Assembly: GCA_036245805.1 (NCBI GenBank)
Contig: BTRK01000002.1
Location: forward strand, 682,001 to 746,000
Origin: Pristionchus mayeri
Lineage: Eukaryota; Nematoda; Chromadorea; Rhabditida; Neodiplogasteridae
Reading direction: 5' to 3'
DNA length: 64,000 bases
How positions within the stretch are numbered: position 1 is the stretch's first letter; each line of letters begins with the position of its first letter. Below the pieces are notes generated by a model. That model did not search any database and was not told the origin of the DNA. It was given only the letters and a program-made list of their open reading frames with translations. Both the position numbers and the translations under genes were made by a program. Positions 48,244-60,447 of the stretch are shown one piece after another.

Positions 48244-48789
48244 TTGTTCCATTCTTCATGTTTATTAATCTAATCGATTTTCATCCCGAATTTCATTTTT
48301 CAGATTTTTTTTCAGATTTTAAGATTTTAATTTTCAATCTAATCATTTCGATGGACATCCGTTTTGTGTATACATGTTTGTTATTCTTGCAATTTCAACA
48401 AATGGAATACATTAATGAATGAATAAGCTTTCGGTCATTCTTCGAACTACAAACTACATATTCAACCTTGGCTTTGATTCATTATACTATTTAAAATTTT
48501 TCCTTCCTTTGATGTGGTGAAATTTAATGAGTGATCTGGTGCGGATGTGATCGAAGGTCTAAGCAGCTCGATTGAAGTTTGAGAACACGAGTCAAGAATA
48601 CAAATGCGGAATTCTCGCCCCCCCCCCCTCCATCAAAAATTTCCATCTTCATTTAAACGATATTGCACTAATCGAACGAATAATACATTAAAATGTATAT
48701 TTTATCATTATTGAGCTGAATTGAATGTGAACTCTATACAATCGAATTTGGTGTGTATTCTAAGGTTGGGTAGGTCATTTGCCCGTTGC
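48244..48789. other. Convergent 3' intergenic region
   Basis: Between the stops of the Srd-like gene (+) and the tetraspanin (-). AT-rich with a C-run (48620-48629). No gene seen. Confidence 0.4.
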
Positions 48790-51700
48790 TCAGACAGTCA
48801 ACTGGGAATGACTGAGCGGCGAGGCGCCACGAGAGAAATCACTGGGCGATGACGGTCTCGACTGGACCTGCGAAACATTTATTTACCTTCCAATCATCTG
48901 TATAACTACATTTCCCAACTCTCTGATCTGCTTATAGGCAAATGAAAAGTATTAATACGATCTCATACCTTTTCGAAATGCCTCTGAGCACTAATTTGCT
49001 AATTAACTAACTAATTAAGTTATTCATTTCGTGGTGAAGCTAAAAGGGAATTTTGAGTGCTCACGATCGGCAGTGCGATCGGCTCGGCCGAGAGCAGCTT
49101 CGCCGACTCTTCGGATTGCACGTCGCGCAGCGCATCCTCGCAAGCCCTGAATCAGGGTGATTTCAGGGAAAATTCAGGGAAAATTCAGGTGAATTTCAGG
49201 ATAGTTATAGGCCAAATGCTGGCCAATTTCAGGCAATTTTAAGGCTAAATTCATTAAAAAGGGAAATTTTAAGATATTTTTTGTGAAATAAAGGATAAAC
49301 GTACTGCTTGATGACGAGCCACACTGTGACCACCGTGGAGATCGCCGTCATCACCGTGTAGCACTGCAATTTACTGTTTTATTTTTAAAAATAATTTAAA
49401 TATTTTTGTAAAAAAACTCGCCATGAAGAGCACGAGGACGTTGCCCAAGCTTCTGACGTCCTTGTAGAAGCAGCTCTCGCTGAAGAAAAAAGGTAGGAAT
49501 CGTTTTATCTGTGCAAACAATTTTCGGTAATCCTTGTCATGTCTATGGAGTAGTGCTTTGTTATTCGAGGCCGGCAGGAAGGTCAAGGGAGTTGGTCATA
49601 ATTAACTCCATTGTCCTTCATTCCGGCTTTACGAAAAACAATCAATTACTGTGAGCAGCACAATTCCAACTCAAGACATGAATATTTTCAAAATAAATAA
49701 TATTAAAATATTAAAACTCACGCTTTACTACAGTCCTGCTCGAATTCTTCCTTCGTCGTATTGGCGCACGTTCCGTTGGGGAAGTAGGCGAGATACTGAA
49801 TAAATTAAATTATTTAAAAATTATTTTTAAAAATAATATTGAAAAATAAAAACAAAAACACAAACCGCATGCTGATCTCGATGCATGGCCGTCTCCATCT
49901 GCGTGGAGTAGGCGCCGCAGCAGGAGAACTTACTGAAGATTGATCTTTGATATTTGATTGTTGATCGTTTGATACTTTTCTCTAAGTCATGTCCGTCAAT
50001 AGCCAGAAATAGGGCATGAATAGAGTTATCTTATTGGAAAAAATCGTTATTGGAAAATGGTCCCTTCCCCCACATTTTCCAATAACGATCGAAAAAGAGG
50101 CTGTTGCCTATTGGAAATGCCCTCTTATTGGATTTCCAATAAGCTAATGGAATTCCATTAACGGAATGGGTAACTGATTGGTGAAACTCAATTGAATTGA
50201 TTGATTTGTGTGAAGACCACCACCTCGAAAATCGTTCGTTCAGAATGATATTGAATAACTAGCGGGCAACTACGCCCATCTCACCTAAAATTATTCCAGA
50301 TCAATTACAAAAATCCCGGCAAAATCACAGATCTCACGCCGCGTCCCACCAAACGCTAGAGCTTAGGGCAAGAATTCGGTATCTACGTTTTGCATTGGTT
50401 GAGCTACGAAATCATGAATAAGTCCCATCATATGACACAGCGCCACATGTTACGGTAGCTTTCGCTTGCTGTTGGATTTCGGTATTGAAGTTTTTCATCC
50501 ATCCTCTGACGAAATCATAAATCTGACCCACGGTCTGACCCACGGCTACGGATTACGGTAGCTTACTAATACTGTAAGAGTACGGTATTGCAGTTTTGTT
50601 TTACTTCTCTGATGAAATCATGAGTCTGACACATGATCTGACCCAACGCCACACCCAGGTTACGGTACACAGACGGAAATACGAACACCACATATGTTGT
50701 CGTAAAAAAATTTCTTCTGGAAATTTCTGAATTCTTTTTAGTGTAATGATCTTGTATTTGGATTCCACACCAACTATCAAAATCTCGCTCGATACTAAAG
50801 CGCCAGACAAAAAAGCGTTCAGTTTATTGTAAGGGTAGTAACTAGTGGGCAACTACGTTCCATGAATATTTTAAAAGTAATCGCATTTGGATGCTGCAAA
50901 ATGCCTGCAAAATCATGGTTTTCACGCTTTTCTGCATCAATCCGCAGATGAAATCATGCTTTTGACCCAACGTATGACCCAGCGCACTGGGTTACGGTAA
51001 TCTTTGGTTACTGTAGTAGTACGGTATTGATGATTTCCATCTATCATCCGATGAAATCATGAGCCTGACACACCATCTGACCCAACGCCAATGGCATACT
51101 GTGGACAGACGGACAAGTCAACGAACACCTATTATTTCGTCGTAAAAATTTTTCGTCTGGAAATTTCGGAAATCTTTTTAGTGTAAAGACCTTGTATTTC
51201 GATTGCACAGAAACTATCAAAATCTCATTCGAATCGAAAGCGCCAAACACAACAAGCTTTCAGATTATTGTAAATGTTGCAATCAGTTCGCGATCATCCT
51301 TATTGGAAATCCAATAAGCTATTGGAAAACGAGGTCGAACAAAGGCCGTTATTGGAAAATTGATGAAGAGAGAAACCCCTTTGTTCTCGTTATAGGAATT
51401 CCGGAAAATTTTCCAACAAGATAACTCTAGGCATGAATTGATTGCGAATGCAGGGCTTCGGGAGACGTACTCATAGGTCAAAGATCAATGGTGAAAGACC
51501 TACGCATCGTGGAATGTCGAGGGAAGCGCAAGTCTCCTCAGCGCAGCGCTCTTCTTCCGGAGAGGCACGACCTTGTGCCACTCGCCTTCTCGCTGTAATG
51601 AGGGGTGGTAGGGTATTTAATTCAGTCTAGTGATGACGCCATCAAAAGTTTAGTCATGTGCGAAGCCACGCAAAGTTCAGTGGCTCGTACTACTTCCGAA

Positions 51701-53136
51701 TAGTCCCACTATTAATGATCAAGTAATTTTGCCTAGTAATGACGTAACGTTGCCTAGTGATGACGTCATATTTTGAATAATTATGAAATCATGTTTCCTA
51801 GTAATGACGTCATGTTTCCAAAATATGACATCATATTCCCTAGTGATGACGTCATGTTCCCTAAAGATCACGTAACATTTCCTAGTGATGACGTCACCTC
51901 GTTGAGCGCGACGACCTCCTTGTCGAGGATCGCGTCGAGAACGCCGATCGAGCCGTGCGGGAACTTGAGCACGTCGTTGAAGATTGCAACTGAAAACTAA
52001 TGAATTTTCCCTATTTTATTAGAATAAAGACTTTAAAGATCAAAGATCAAATACACGGAATTATAAATGTGACATAATATCCCTCTCTATCCTGACGTGT
52101 TGGAGAAACGCTAATGGACGGTCTAAGACCAAATAAAAGAGCAAAGATCAAAGATCAACAGCTCTCCTCACCAGCGTAGCCAGTGAGTATCATCATGGAG
52201 ACGAAGCAGAAGAGATGCGACACGAGGAAGATCTTGCGCTGAAAAAATTGGGTCATGCTAAGAGTGAGATTGAGGGCTAAGGTAGATGAAAAGGACAAGC
52301 CATAGATCATTACCGAAAGAGTAAAGAAAATGGCTCACGCTGTACTTGGGCATCATCATCTTGTACGTCAGCAGGACGAAGGCGACGAAGAGCAGGAGCG
52401 AGCAGGCAGCGGGTGAGACTCGCAGCATCATCGACCACCAGTCCTGAAAGATCAAAGATTAGGTTTAGGAGATCAAAGATCAGGATTTAATATCGAAAGA
52501 TCAACATTATCGGAAGCAGAAGCCTTGGAGAACAAATGGTTCCTAAATGATGTTGGCAAGCGTGTTAAGGCGGATGATTACAATTTTTCGTAAAGTTCAA
52601 CATCGCATGGAAAATGCACCCGACATAATAACCCAAGCGGAAAATCAAAGACCACCTCCGTTCCCTTGGCCCAGTCGGATCCTCCTTTGAAGGCGTACTT
52701 GCGGCGTCTCTCAAGCCGCGTGCCGAAGGCCAACGCCAAGGCGAGCGTCACGACGACCCCGAGAAGCGCGACCTGTATTGTAATATTTTATTTAAAATTA
52801 TTTAAATACATAAAAAAATCATTCTGCGATAATCATTTCCTACTGTCTCTATCCCACTGACCCACTTCATATAAACACTTAGACTTAGGTCTTAGAATTC
52901 CCAAAGAACGCGATCTCACCGTTAGCTGGATGAGGAAGAGGCTGAGGAAATTGCGCTTCAGGTCCGCGCCGCGCGTCCAACCGAAGCACGGGCGCTTAGG
53001 CTCATGCAGTCGCACGATCCTGCAAAGCTTATTTAATAACAATAAAAATATATTTAAAATAAAAAAAAAGACAAAAACAAAAACAAGGCAAAATATGGAC
53101 TCACGAATGGCGAGAGGCCGATCGACGCAGAGCCAT
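48790..53136 (-). CDS. Tetraspanin
   Basis: Four-helix membrane organiser. Exons 53105-53136, 52920-53019, 52656-52772, 52339-52443, 52172-52238, 51898-51989, 49866-49928, 49722-49795, 49422-49479, 49301-49363, 49065-49136 and 48790-48867; all phases match (306 aa). TM1 LIQLTVALLGVVVTLALALA; TM2 SPAACSLLLFVAFVLLTY; TM3 FLVSHLFCFVSMMILTGYA; large extracellular loop about 143-225 with the diagnostic CCG (FSCCGAYS) and further cysteines (GTC, QDC, ESCFY); TM4 VLVLFMCYTVMTAISTVVTV. The intracellular N-terminus is basic with PCF and the C-terminal tail is Ser-rich. One donor is GC (49421-49420). The 2-kb intron inside the large loop holds a hAT-like element and a TGACGTCA-rich repeat cluster. The terminal exon is the least certain part. 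Confidence 0.87.
50021..51429. mobile_element. hAT-like non-autonomous DNA transposon with 8-bp TSD
   Basis: Exact 8-bp target duplication GGCATGAA (50013-50020 and 51430-51437) flanks ends TAGAGTTATCTTATTGGAAA and TAGAGTTATCTTGTTGGAAA (inverted). The 8-bp TSD and the TIR start (YARNG pattern) fit hAT. No transposase. The interior has a direct duplication: about 50630-50850 and about 51060-51280 share gacccaacgcca and ctatcaaaatctc blocks. Lies in the tetraspanin intron 49929-51897. Confidence 0.85.
51626..51897. repeat. Cluster of TGACGTCA-containing short repeats
   Basis: About eight degenerate copies of a unit like cctagtgatgacgtcatgtt, several with the full TGACGTCA palindrome (CRE-like). 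It ends exactly at the 5' splice site of tetraspanin exon 6, whose donor (gtgacgtc) is part of the last copy. Confidence 0.75.
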
Positions 53137-54419
53137 CGCGATGAAATGAGGGGTGAGAGTGTGCGAGAGGGTGAGGCAAATACGATTTCGCACGTTCGAT
53201 GGTAATTCGATGCATGCTAATGGCCTTTCTTCGCATTCTGAAGAAGGTTTCAGAATCTGACGTGTTGTTTTGAAAACTTTTCTCAACTCACATCAGCTAC
53301 ATACTGTCAGGGCAATGGAGGACAGTTCGTGTTGCATGTGGGTGGGGGGGGGGGGGGCATACGATAGCAGGGAGGCGGATATTGCCCATGTTAATGACGA
53401 AAATCTTATCGTACCACAAAATTCATTAAGGGTAAAAAACACAGATCGTTTCAGCGGCATCTGCGTCACTGCGGACAAAATTCTTGACCTCAACGGTGCA
53501 AGACTAGCTAGCTAGATGTTCGTAGGAATAAATGGAGAAGGATTTTGGGTTTCGTCCTGTTGGTTCTCCTCCGTCCTTGAATCATCGAGTGTCAATTGAA
53601 TCCAGCAAAGTATTGAGGCTGATGCTACTACCCTTCTCATGCAGTTCAAAATACCCTCTGACTGCCAACTCAAATGTCGTTTGGGTTTCTCGTACTCGTG
53701 ATCGCTCGCGCCCTAATGGCTTTACTTTTGATTCCGTTTGCCTCTTCAAGAACGTTGTCTGGACATGCGTATTTACCTGAATAATATTATTTTTAGTCGC
53801 AAATTTCGTTCCGGTCTCACATTATTCTCATATGCACAATCTACTTCAATCATCTGCTCTTTTTATGTATATGTCCAAATAAGATATAATGACTCATAAT
53901 ATCATCCCTGTATAGATGCGAGAAGCTTGAAGTAAATGCGCTCTTTTCGGGGTGAGATAAGGACTTCGTTTGTATTTGATGATGACTTACCACATTCTCG
54001 GAACGCTCTACTCGCTTGAGCGAGTGTCCATCGTTGACACAACGGTTGGCAATACCATACTGCTTTTATACGAGGTCTCACTAACTCTCTTTTCCAGAAT
54101 TTATTGGAAGAAAATAAAGCTTTTATTACCGATCGTAGTAAGCACTGTCGATGTTCAGTAAATTCGCCAATGTTCACCATATGCACGAGGAATATACGTA
54201 ATACATGCGCATTATAAGATCCATTTCGAAAAGTGCCGCCACAAATTCATCCAGTTGTACCCACATTCGGCGTGATTTCCATGTATACCCCCGCAAATTG
54301 GACGCTCATTCAATCTATACTCACGCTTGATGTAGTTTCGCGGTCCGACGAATTGAAGTTGTTTTCAGAGTTCCATGAACAGCTCACTCAACTATATGCC
54401 GAAGTCAACAAATGACACC
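53137..54419. other. Intergenic, with a possible receptor fragment
   Basis: Mostly featureless; a G-run at 53342-53357. On the + strand 53966-54119 reads MTYHILGTLYSLERVSIVDT, then an exon-like NLLEENKAFITDRSKHC, and 54233-54415 ends in ELKLFSEFHEQLTQLYAEV. These could be relics of another gene but do not join into a gene I can name. Confidence 0.3.
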
Positions 54420-57400
54420 ATGGCTGCGTCTATTATTTTTGGAGTTAGTATTAGAAATTTGTTTCTGTAAACGTAAATTTTAAGAAAGGTATAACTTCCT
54501 TATTCAGATAGGACTTGTGGGCATGACGCTGAATCTCACTGGAGTGCTACTGACATTTCGAGTTCGCGCTTTGAGGACGTCGTTTGGTTGGTCTTTTTCT
54601 TCCAATTTATTTAAATGATTGTAATGACTGGTCCAACCCCTCATAGTTTTCCATACAAATGATAATTGCTTATATTTCGACTTCTACTTCTAGATCTGAT
54701 TGAATTTTAAAGAAGGTGTAACACGAATAAGAGATGAGAAGGTAATGCATTCTGATGAACGTGTTAGGTAGATATAACGTTTCACCTCAGCCCGAACCAA
54801 CGGTAATCATAGTAATCATAGCGCAGTGGGTAACTCCTATGCGCCAAGCGCAATCTACGTGGGTTCGAATCCAGATAGGAGCATTCGTTGTTGCTGTTTT
54901 TCTCATTCATTTCAAATACGCGCGCTTCGCCTGCGCTGAGGCCCGATCTTCTCATTCTCATTCTCGAGATAGAGTCATCTCTGTCACTTCGGATAAAGTG
55001 ATTTCTCATCGGATTTCTGTCCTCTACGACAATCACTTTTCCACATGTACAATCTATTTTTCTTGTTACTCCTTCTTTAAGCGATATTCGGGGCAGTTTT
55101 TGCCCGGCACATCACCCTGAGACGGCAAGAATGAAGTTATCACTGCAGGAAGGCTCACTGCCATGCACTGTGCTGCAGACTGCGCGATTCTAGCCATATT
55201 CACAACCTGGTGCGCGCCGAGAACGTATTTGTAAGTTATTGTGATACGATTTCATAGTCTCGTCATTGTATGCGCGACATTCAGACGATCGGAAAAAGTG
55301 TGAAAACTTAAATAACATTTTTTTGCGAATTTAAAACTGTAGAATATTACAGTGCTTACTTCGACAACGATTCACTCATCAATCGCAAAATTGGCCAGAT
55401 TTCCCTCTATTTCTGGTATTACTCTCGGTATTTCCATTAAAATGAACAGAATTCGCAGGTTCATAATGCTCTATTCTTAATTATTCATTGCTCTAAATCG
55501 TTTCTGTGTGTTATTCGTTCCTTGGCTGTACAAGGAAGTGCGATTTTTATAAACATTTTTAAAAAATCCTGCAATTTCACTTTGCTCATCCTTCCACTCC
55601 CAGGTCTTTCAAGCTCACGTGACTTGGATTATCATTTTCTACTCAATAATCTGCCTCGGCCATTTCTGCGTCTATTTCGGGAGTCAGTGGCTTTACTTCC
55701 AACACGTTTGCACTGCAATTAACAAGTATTCATTGCGTGGACATGTGATTGGAGTTGAAATGTGCACTTTGACGCTCAATAATTCCTCCATAGCCTTATT
55801 TATTGCAGAAGGTTGCGACTTCTACTTCAACGCTGAGACGTACATTTTCGAGTACGCAGCCACACCATGTGGAGAAGCGATTGCCTTTTGGCTCGACTTC
55901 ATCTTTGGATGCGTGGGTTGCTATGCTGGTTTCATAATCAGTAGAGGCCGATCTTCACTTGCGAGCTCTCTCACCGGTATCCCTCAGCTGTTATCGACAA
56001 TGATTGAAGTAATAATGTGCGGTTGTACGGTCTCTTTAGACCTCGAGTTATTTCTCTATCTAATTTATGCTCTATGACGATGCTGAGTCAACCTTTGGTT
56101 TAAACATTAGTTTTCTCATAGCCTTCAGCGATGTTATGACTTTGAGTAGAAACAGAGATCTGAAAATGCGGTAGTGTGGGAAAGCTCGGCATCATAATAC
56201 AAATCGAAAAGGTGATTACACTTGACGAATATATTTGACATTTCAATTAGTTGTTTACAACATGCTCAGTTGATATTTCACGCTCGCTGATGCAGTCATG
56301 GTTTCGATTTTCCCTTTTCGCAATTTATGCTATTTCAGGCAATCTGCGCTGTTGTTCTCATAATCGATGTGCTTTGCGTGGCGCATCTGCGTTATCATGC
56401 AAAGGTTAGCATATGTTTCCTATAGCGATTAAGGTGCTACTGAACTGAAAGTAGATTTGAAATCCTCAATCTATGATTTCCTGTCAATTCGCTCCGTATC
56501 AGTTAGTCTGTGGTATCGATAATTGTACCCATCTTCGAAGATTTAAAAATCCATGCTTGAAGGCAATCAATCATACACTCAGTACCGCCCATAAAAAGCA
56601 CAGATCTCAACGAGAAACGCGATTCCTTGTTCAGGTTTGACTGTTTTCATCTTTGAACAATTTTAACGTATGTGCTCTGTAATGACTTCTTTCGGCTTTT
56701 GTTCAAAAACATAAACAAAAAATACATTCACGCCTGTTGCACGGGACTGTGCTTCACTCTGATGCTGATATCGTTTCACGTAATGTCCAGGTGCGTATTT
56801 AAGCACTATTATTGTAAAAATATTTTAATTAACAATTAGCTTAATCAGATATGTGAGTGGCACCTGGCCTACATTCATCTCTACCTCACTTGTATGGGAG
56901 CTGTCGCATCTGGGAGATGGGTTAGTCAAAGTTTGCTATTCTTTATTGAAACGAACGCTTCTCCACTATCATGCCTCCATGTTGAAATGAAAGCATGTTT
57001 TGGTGTATATTTGGCAATTTACGAGGATATTTGTTTTCATTTCTCGCTTCCGCTATATGTTCTAATGCGGGGATAACGGTTAACGAGCCCTCAGCTGGTA
57101 GACGATCATAATTGTCTGCGTAATACCTTCAAGCAATATTTCTCATGAGTCCGTCTCGACCAGAAAATCACAGGATATACTCATTAAAAAGGGTGTGACG
57201 TATTCAGAATGGATACGGTACCGGCGTTCTCGAGTGTCATATTGCGTCTGTGTAAGTGCGATATGTGCAAATGCTGAGAACTAGATACAACTCAGTTATG
57301 AACAAAAATCAGTAGGATTCAAAATCCATTCCAGCCTCATTCTGTTCACTTTCAATAAGGAGTTGAAACGAGCTATTCGCCATCCAAGATTGCTCTTTTC

Positions 57401-57446
57401 TTTCACAAAAATCAACGATACGACGCTGGGAACGAAAGGTAGATGA
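54420..57446 (+). pseudogene. Serpentine receptor class x (Srx) pseudogene
   Basis: Exon-by-exon paralogue of the intact Srx gene at 61507. Exons 54420-54443, 54508-54586, 55149-55230, 55353-55415, 55459-55537, 55604-55682, 55809-55912, 56339-56404, 56599-56634, 56732-56790, 56849-56920 and from 57335, stop at 57444. Conserved pieces: VRALRTSFG, KIGQISLYFW, GHFCVYFG, then CDFYFNAETYIFEYAATPCG and FTLMLISFHVMSRYVSGTW. Lesions: TAA at 55478-55480 where the paralogue has CAA (Gln) in TM3; the acceptor before the exon at 56732 reads ..ttcac instead of ..ttcag; the exon at 56599 is shortened and lacks a normal acceptor. Other exons still read open, so loss looks recent. Confidence 0.85.
54819..54882 (+). 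pseudogene. tRNA-like sequence (A and B boxes)
   Basis: TAGCGCAGTGGGTAA resembles a Pol III A box and GGGTTCGAATCC a B box, 27 bp apart. No normal cloverleaf forms; ctcctat / ataggag pair around a GCGC..GCGC hairpin instead. Either a tRNA pseudogene or a tRNA-derived SINE head, in an intron of the Srx pseudogene. Confidence 0.5.
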
Positions 57447-57711
57447 TAGAAAGAAACTCACAATAATCGCAATATTTCAGACCGTCTTACCACTCAGCAT
57501 ATCACGGCTAGCCGAGCCATCGAAAGTCCGGGTTCGACAATGTCAAAATAGTTGAAATAATTTTATTGCGATAAAAATATTATGAACGACATCAGCAGTC
57601 AAAATTGCGTTCTTATTTCGCTTCGATTAAACACTGTAGTCTTTGGACGGCCAAATACGGTACCAGAGAGAAGGATTCTCCTGCAATTGTATGAAATTTT
57701 AAATCAAGAAA

Positions 57712-59072
57712 TCAAAATGATCTTTGCCTCAAATTGTGCGCACACGCCATCGTTGTCCAGAAGGGAAGCACCGTTGCTACGGTAGTTGCGAGGGTGATGA
57801 AGTAGGACAGCATGGCATCTTGGGTGAGTTCACATATTTGCTGAAAATACTACTAATACTATATGGATCGCTCGAGGCGAGTAGCTTAATGAGTATTATG
57901 GTGTGATAAAGGTGAACCCGTATTTGAAGCTTTGCTGGAGGGAGAACTAGCCCAGTATCAAGGGCCAGTGGTGAGAAAGAACTAACAATTATCAAAACGT
58001 ATAGAACATGCGTAAGAAGTGGATGAAGGAAGACAGGAGAAGACCTGAAAAACATTTAGCCGAATTCGAGGCGAAATATTTGCTTGCCCTGCTCTGGTCT
58101 GTTTCTGTTCACAGTTGAGGATATCTCCTTTCTCATCTTCATTATCAGAAAGCAAATTACGAAGTTTATTATCAGCGTTACAGCTGCTAGGCTCATTTGC
58201 TGGCTTTGCTGTCCGCTAAAACAAAAGCCAGTTTTTTTTAAAATTTTTGAATTGACCTTAAAGTCTTCTGGGATGTAGGGTATGTATCCGAATTTACCAT
58301 CGCCGACGGAAATCTGGTCATTGTTCGAAGTTGTTTTTGATAAAAACAATTCTACTTACTTGGGCGTAATAGTAATGGCTGAAGAACGTCGGAAAGCTAA
58401 CTATAATAGCCAAGATGAGTGACGAATATGACGCTAATAGAAAGAAGTGGCGGTCATACTGAAAAATCACGTATTGGTCGGACAATGCTTCAATTACCAA
58501 CCTGTTTGAGTAGATACTGCATTTCCAGTGAAATAAGTCTGTTGAGGGAAATGAAAAAGGTTGACTGCCACATCATTGACAGAGCAAAGTCCTGAACATA
58601 AATTCGAGTAATAGTCTTAATTTTAGATAACCTGTAAGGACCGAAAAATCAAGGAAACAACGGATTCCCTCAGCCATGAATAAAATCCAAACATGGATGG
58701 CCAATTGCAAAATTGGATTGAGATCAGGTTAACAAAGTAAATTAGCATATCCTGAAATTAATGTGTTCATTGTTCCAAATTTCAAACATACACTGCCTCC
58801 ATTGATTACGAATAATTTCAGAAGATATTGCTTTTGGAAGGTCTCCTGCGTAAGTATTCTTAAAGTTGTTGTTTTGAATAATTTGTTTATCATAATTACC
58901 TGTAATACGCATAGCAAGCGGGTGGAAACGTTATGGCTCCGGCAACTAGTAGAATGCTATTAAAAGCGACGTCGAGAATATCAAAAAGGTCATTCTATAA
59001 GTACTACTATACCACTAAAAAGACTGATTCCTTCACTTGTTCGACGACCCAATCGTAATATGATATGTTCAT
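57712..59072 (-). pseudogene. Serpentine chemoreceptor, probably damaged
   Basis: Seven-helix receptor on the minus strand. Exons 59037-59072 (ATG), 58900-58994, one near 58800-58842, 58632-58751, 58502-58591, 58360-58458, 58313 downwards, and 57712-57840 (stop). Helices: VAFNSILLVAGAITFPP; DMLIYFVNLISIQF; FALSMMWQSTFFISLNRLIS; LLASYSSLILAIIVSFPTFF; MSLAAVTLIINFVICFLIM; FLHPLLTHVLYVLIIVSS; DAMLSYFITLATTVATVLPF. The TM5 exon ends in an in-frame TAA (58056-58058) immediately followed by ATG and open TM6 sequence in the same frame. The 58900 exon also does not join the next one in phase. Either an unusual intron arrangement or a pseudogene. Class unclear (Str/Srh-like). Confidence 0.6.
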
Positions 59073-59549
59073 TTGCCGAGTGAGAAAGGAAGGCTGAAGG
59101 AGCGGAATGAGGTGAAAATGAAAAGTAAAAAGGTGCTTCCACGTCAAGTATATTTTCAAGTACCAAGAGGTAACTGAAGATGTGGTAGTTCGATGTGGCC
59201 GGCTGCTGTATTATGTATATCTGTTCGAAGCGTTTCTAGGAAACGTTCCTTTTCGTAATGTGGGGCTTGCTCATTCTACCTGTTATTCGATAGGAACGGC
59301 CCTCGAGCACATCAAGAAACATGCAAGCGAAACATGCAAAATGATAATCACATGTTCCTTTGCGTAACATCAGTCCATGTCTTCGTTAAATCTCATTTCG
59401 AAAAATAATGAAGTTACGGTTGGAGTGATTTCTGTGAAATTTATCGGAATGCATTGAATATCACGTTTCGAAGCTATGACAGCCAATAATTTTTTTATTG
59501 CAAACAGAAATACTCAATTTGTGGCAGAATTTTGAGGTAATCATCAGTA
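59073..59549. other. Intergenic; nothing recognised
   Basis: Upstream of the minus-strand receptor and before the mariner-type element. AT-rich; the receptor promoter is expected here. Confidence 0.35.
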
Positions 59550-60447
59550 TTAGGTTGTCTCAAAAGTTTCTCCCTTTTTTACCAATTTTAGATTTTTATT
59601 TACCCTTCCCTTCGATGTTGATGAATCTCCACAAGTCCTTCAGCAGTCTAATTGTGCTTGGTTACTCTTTCGGAAATACGCTATCACAGGTCTACACAAT
59701 TAGCAATACTAACACAGCAAACTTCCAAAGTTAGCGAAATTGCGCCAGAACCATTATATTTATTTGCTCATAGTTGAATGGAGAATTGTGATAGGCACAT
59801 AACTGACACACTATTGTAAAGCACGATATATGGGCATGTTGATGTATGCATTATAGTGACGAGGCCTGATTATCCCCACTTGGGATGAGCTCTTGTTCGT
59901 AAAATCACGGTAGGCTGTTTTCAGTTTATAAACATTGCATAGCCCTGCACCTTTTGCGATTGACTCAGCCAGCTCAATTGTTGTGGTCAGTGAAGTACTA
60001 GGCATGTTTGTTATAAACTTTAAATTCGGGAAGTCTACAACAACCTGATCGTGAACAGTAGTATTTGAAAGCTAGATGGCGAAATTTGTCCTTCGAAATC
60101 AGCCTTTTTTGCTCTACCCTGTTTTTAATACGTCTTGAATGCAGGATATTTTGCTTTAATATTGAAGAGCAACTCTTATACTATCACATATTAAGAGGGA
60201 ATAATCAAATGTTAGCTCGTATTCAAATTGTAGTGACGATGAAAGAGCACCCAAAAATGGACATTTTCTGAGTCTTCGAGACATCGAATAATTATTCGCA
60301 TACAACGCTTTCTAGAAACGATTCAAACCTACTATTGAATTCTACTTACATAACCCCAACTTGCACTAAATGTAAATTACCAACTGGAAAAGCAAGCGAG
60401 AAAAAACTTGAAAAATAAAATAGGGAGAAACTTTTGAGACAACCTAA
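59550..60447. mobile_element. mariner-type non-autonomous element, 898 bp
   Basis: TIR TTAGGTTGTCTCAAAAGTTT at the left and its complement at the right, extended by ctccct, flanked by TA (59548-59549 and 60448-60449). Short frames inside (e.g. 60065-60271) match nothing I recognise. The length almost equals the element at 42245 but the TIR differs after the first 8 bases. Confidence 0.85.

Noticed and set aside
53293..53780. ORFs of about 80 codons on both strands
   Set aside because: No splice partners, no recognisable motif, and they run through a G/C homopolymer.
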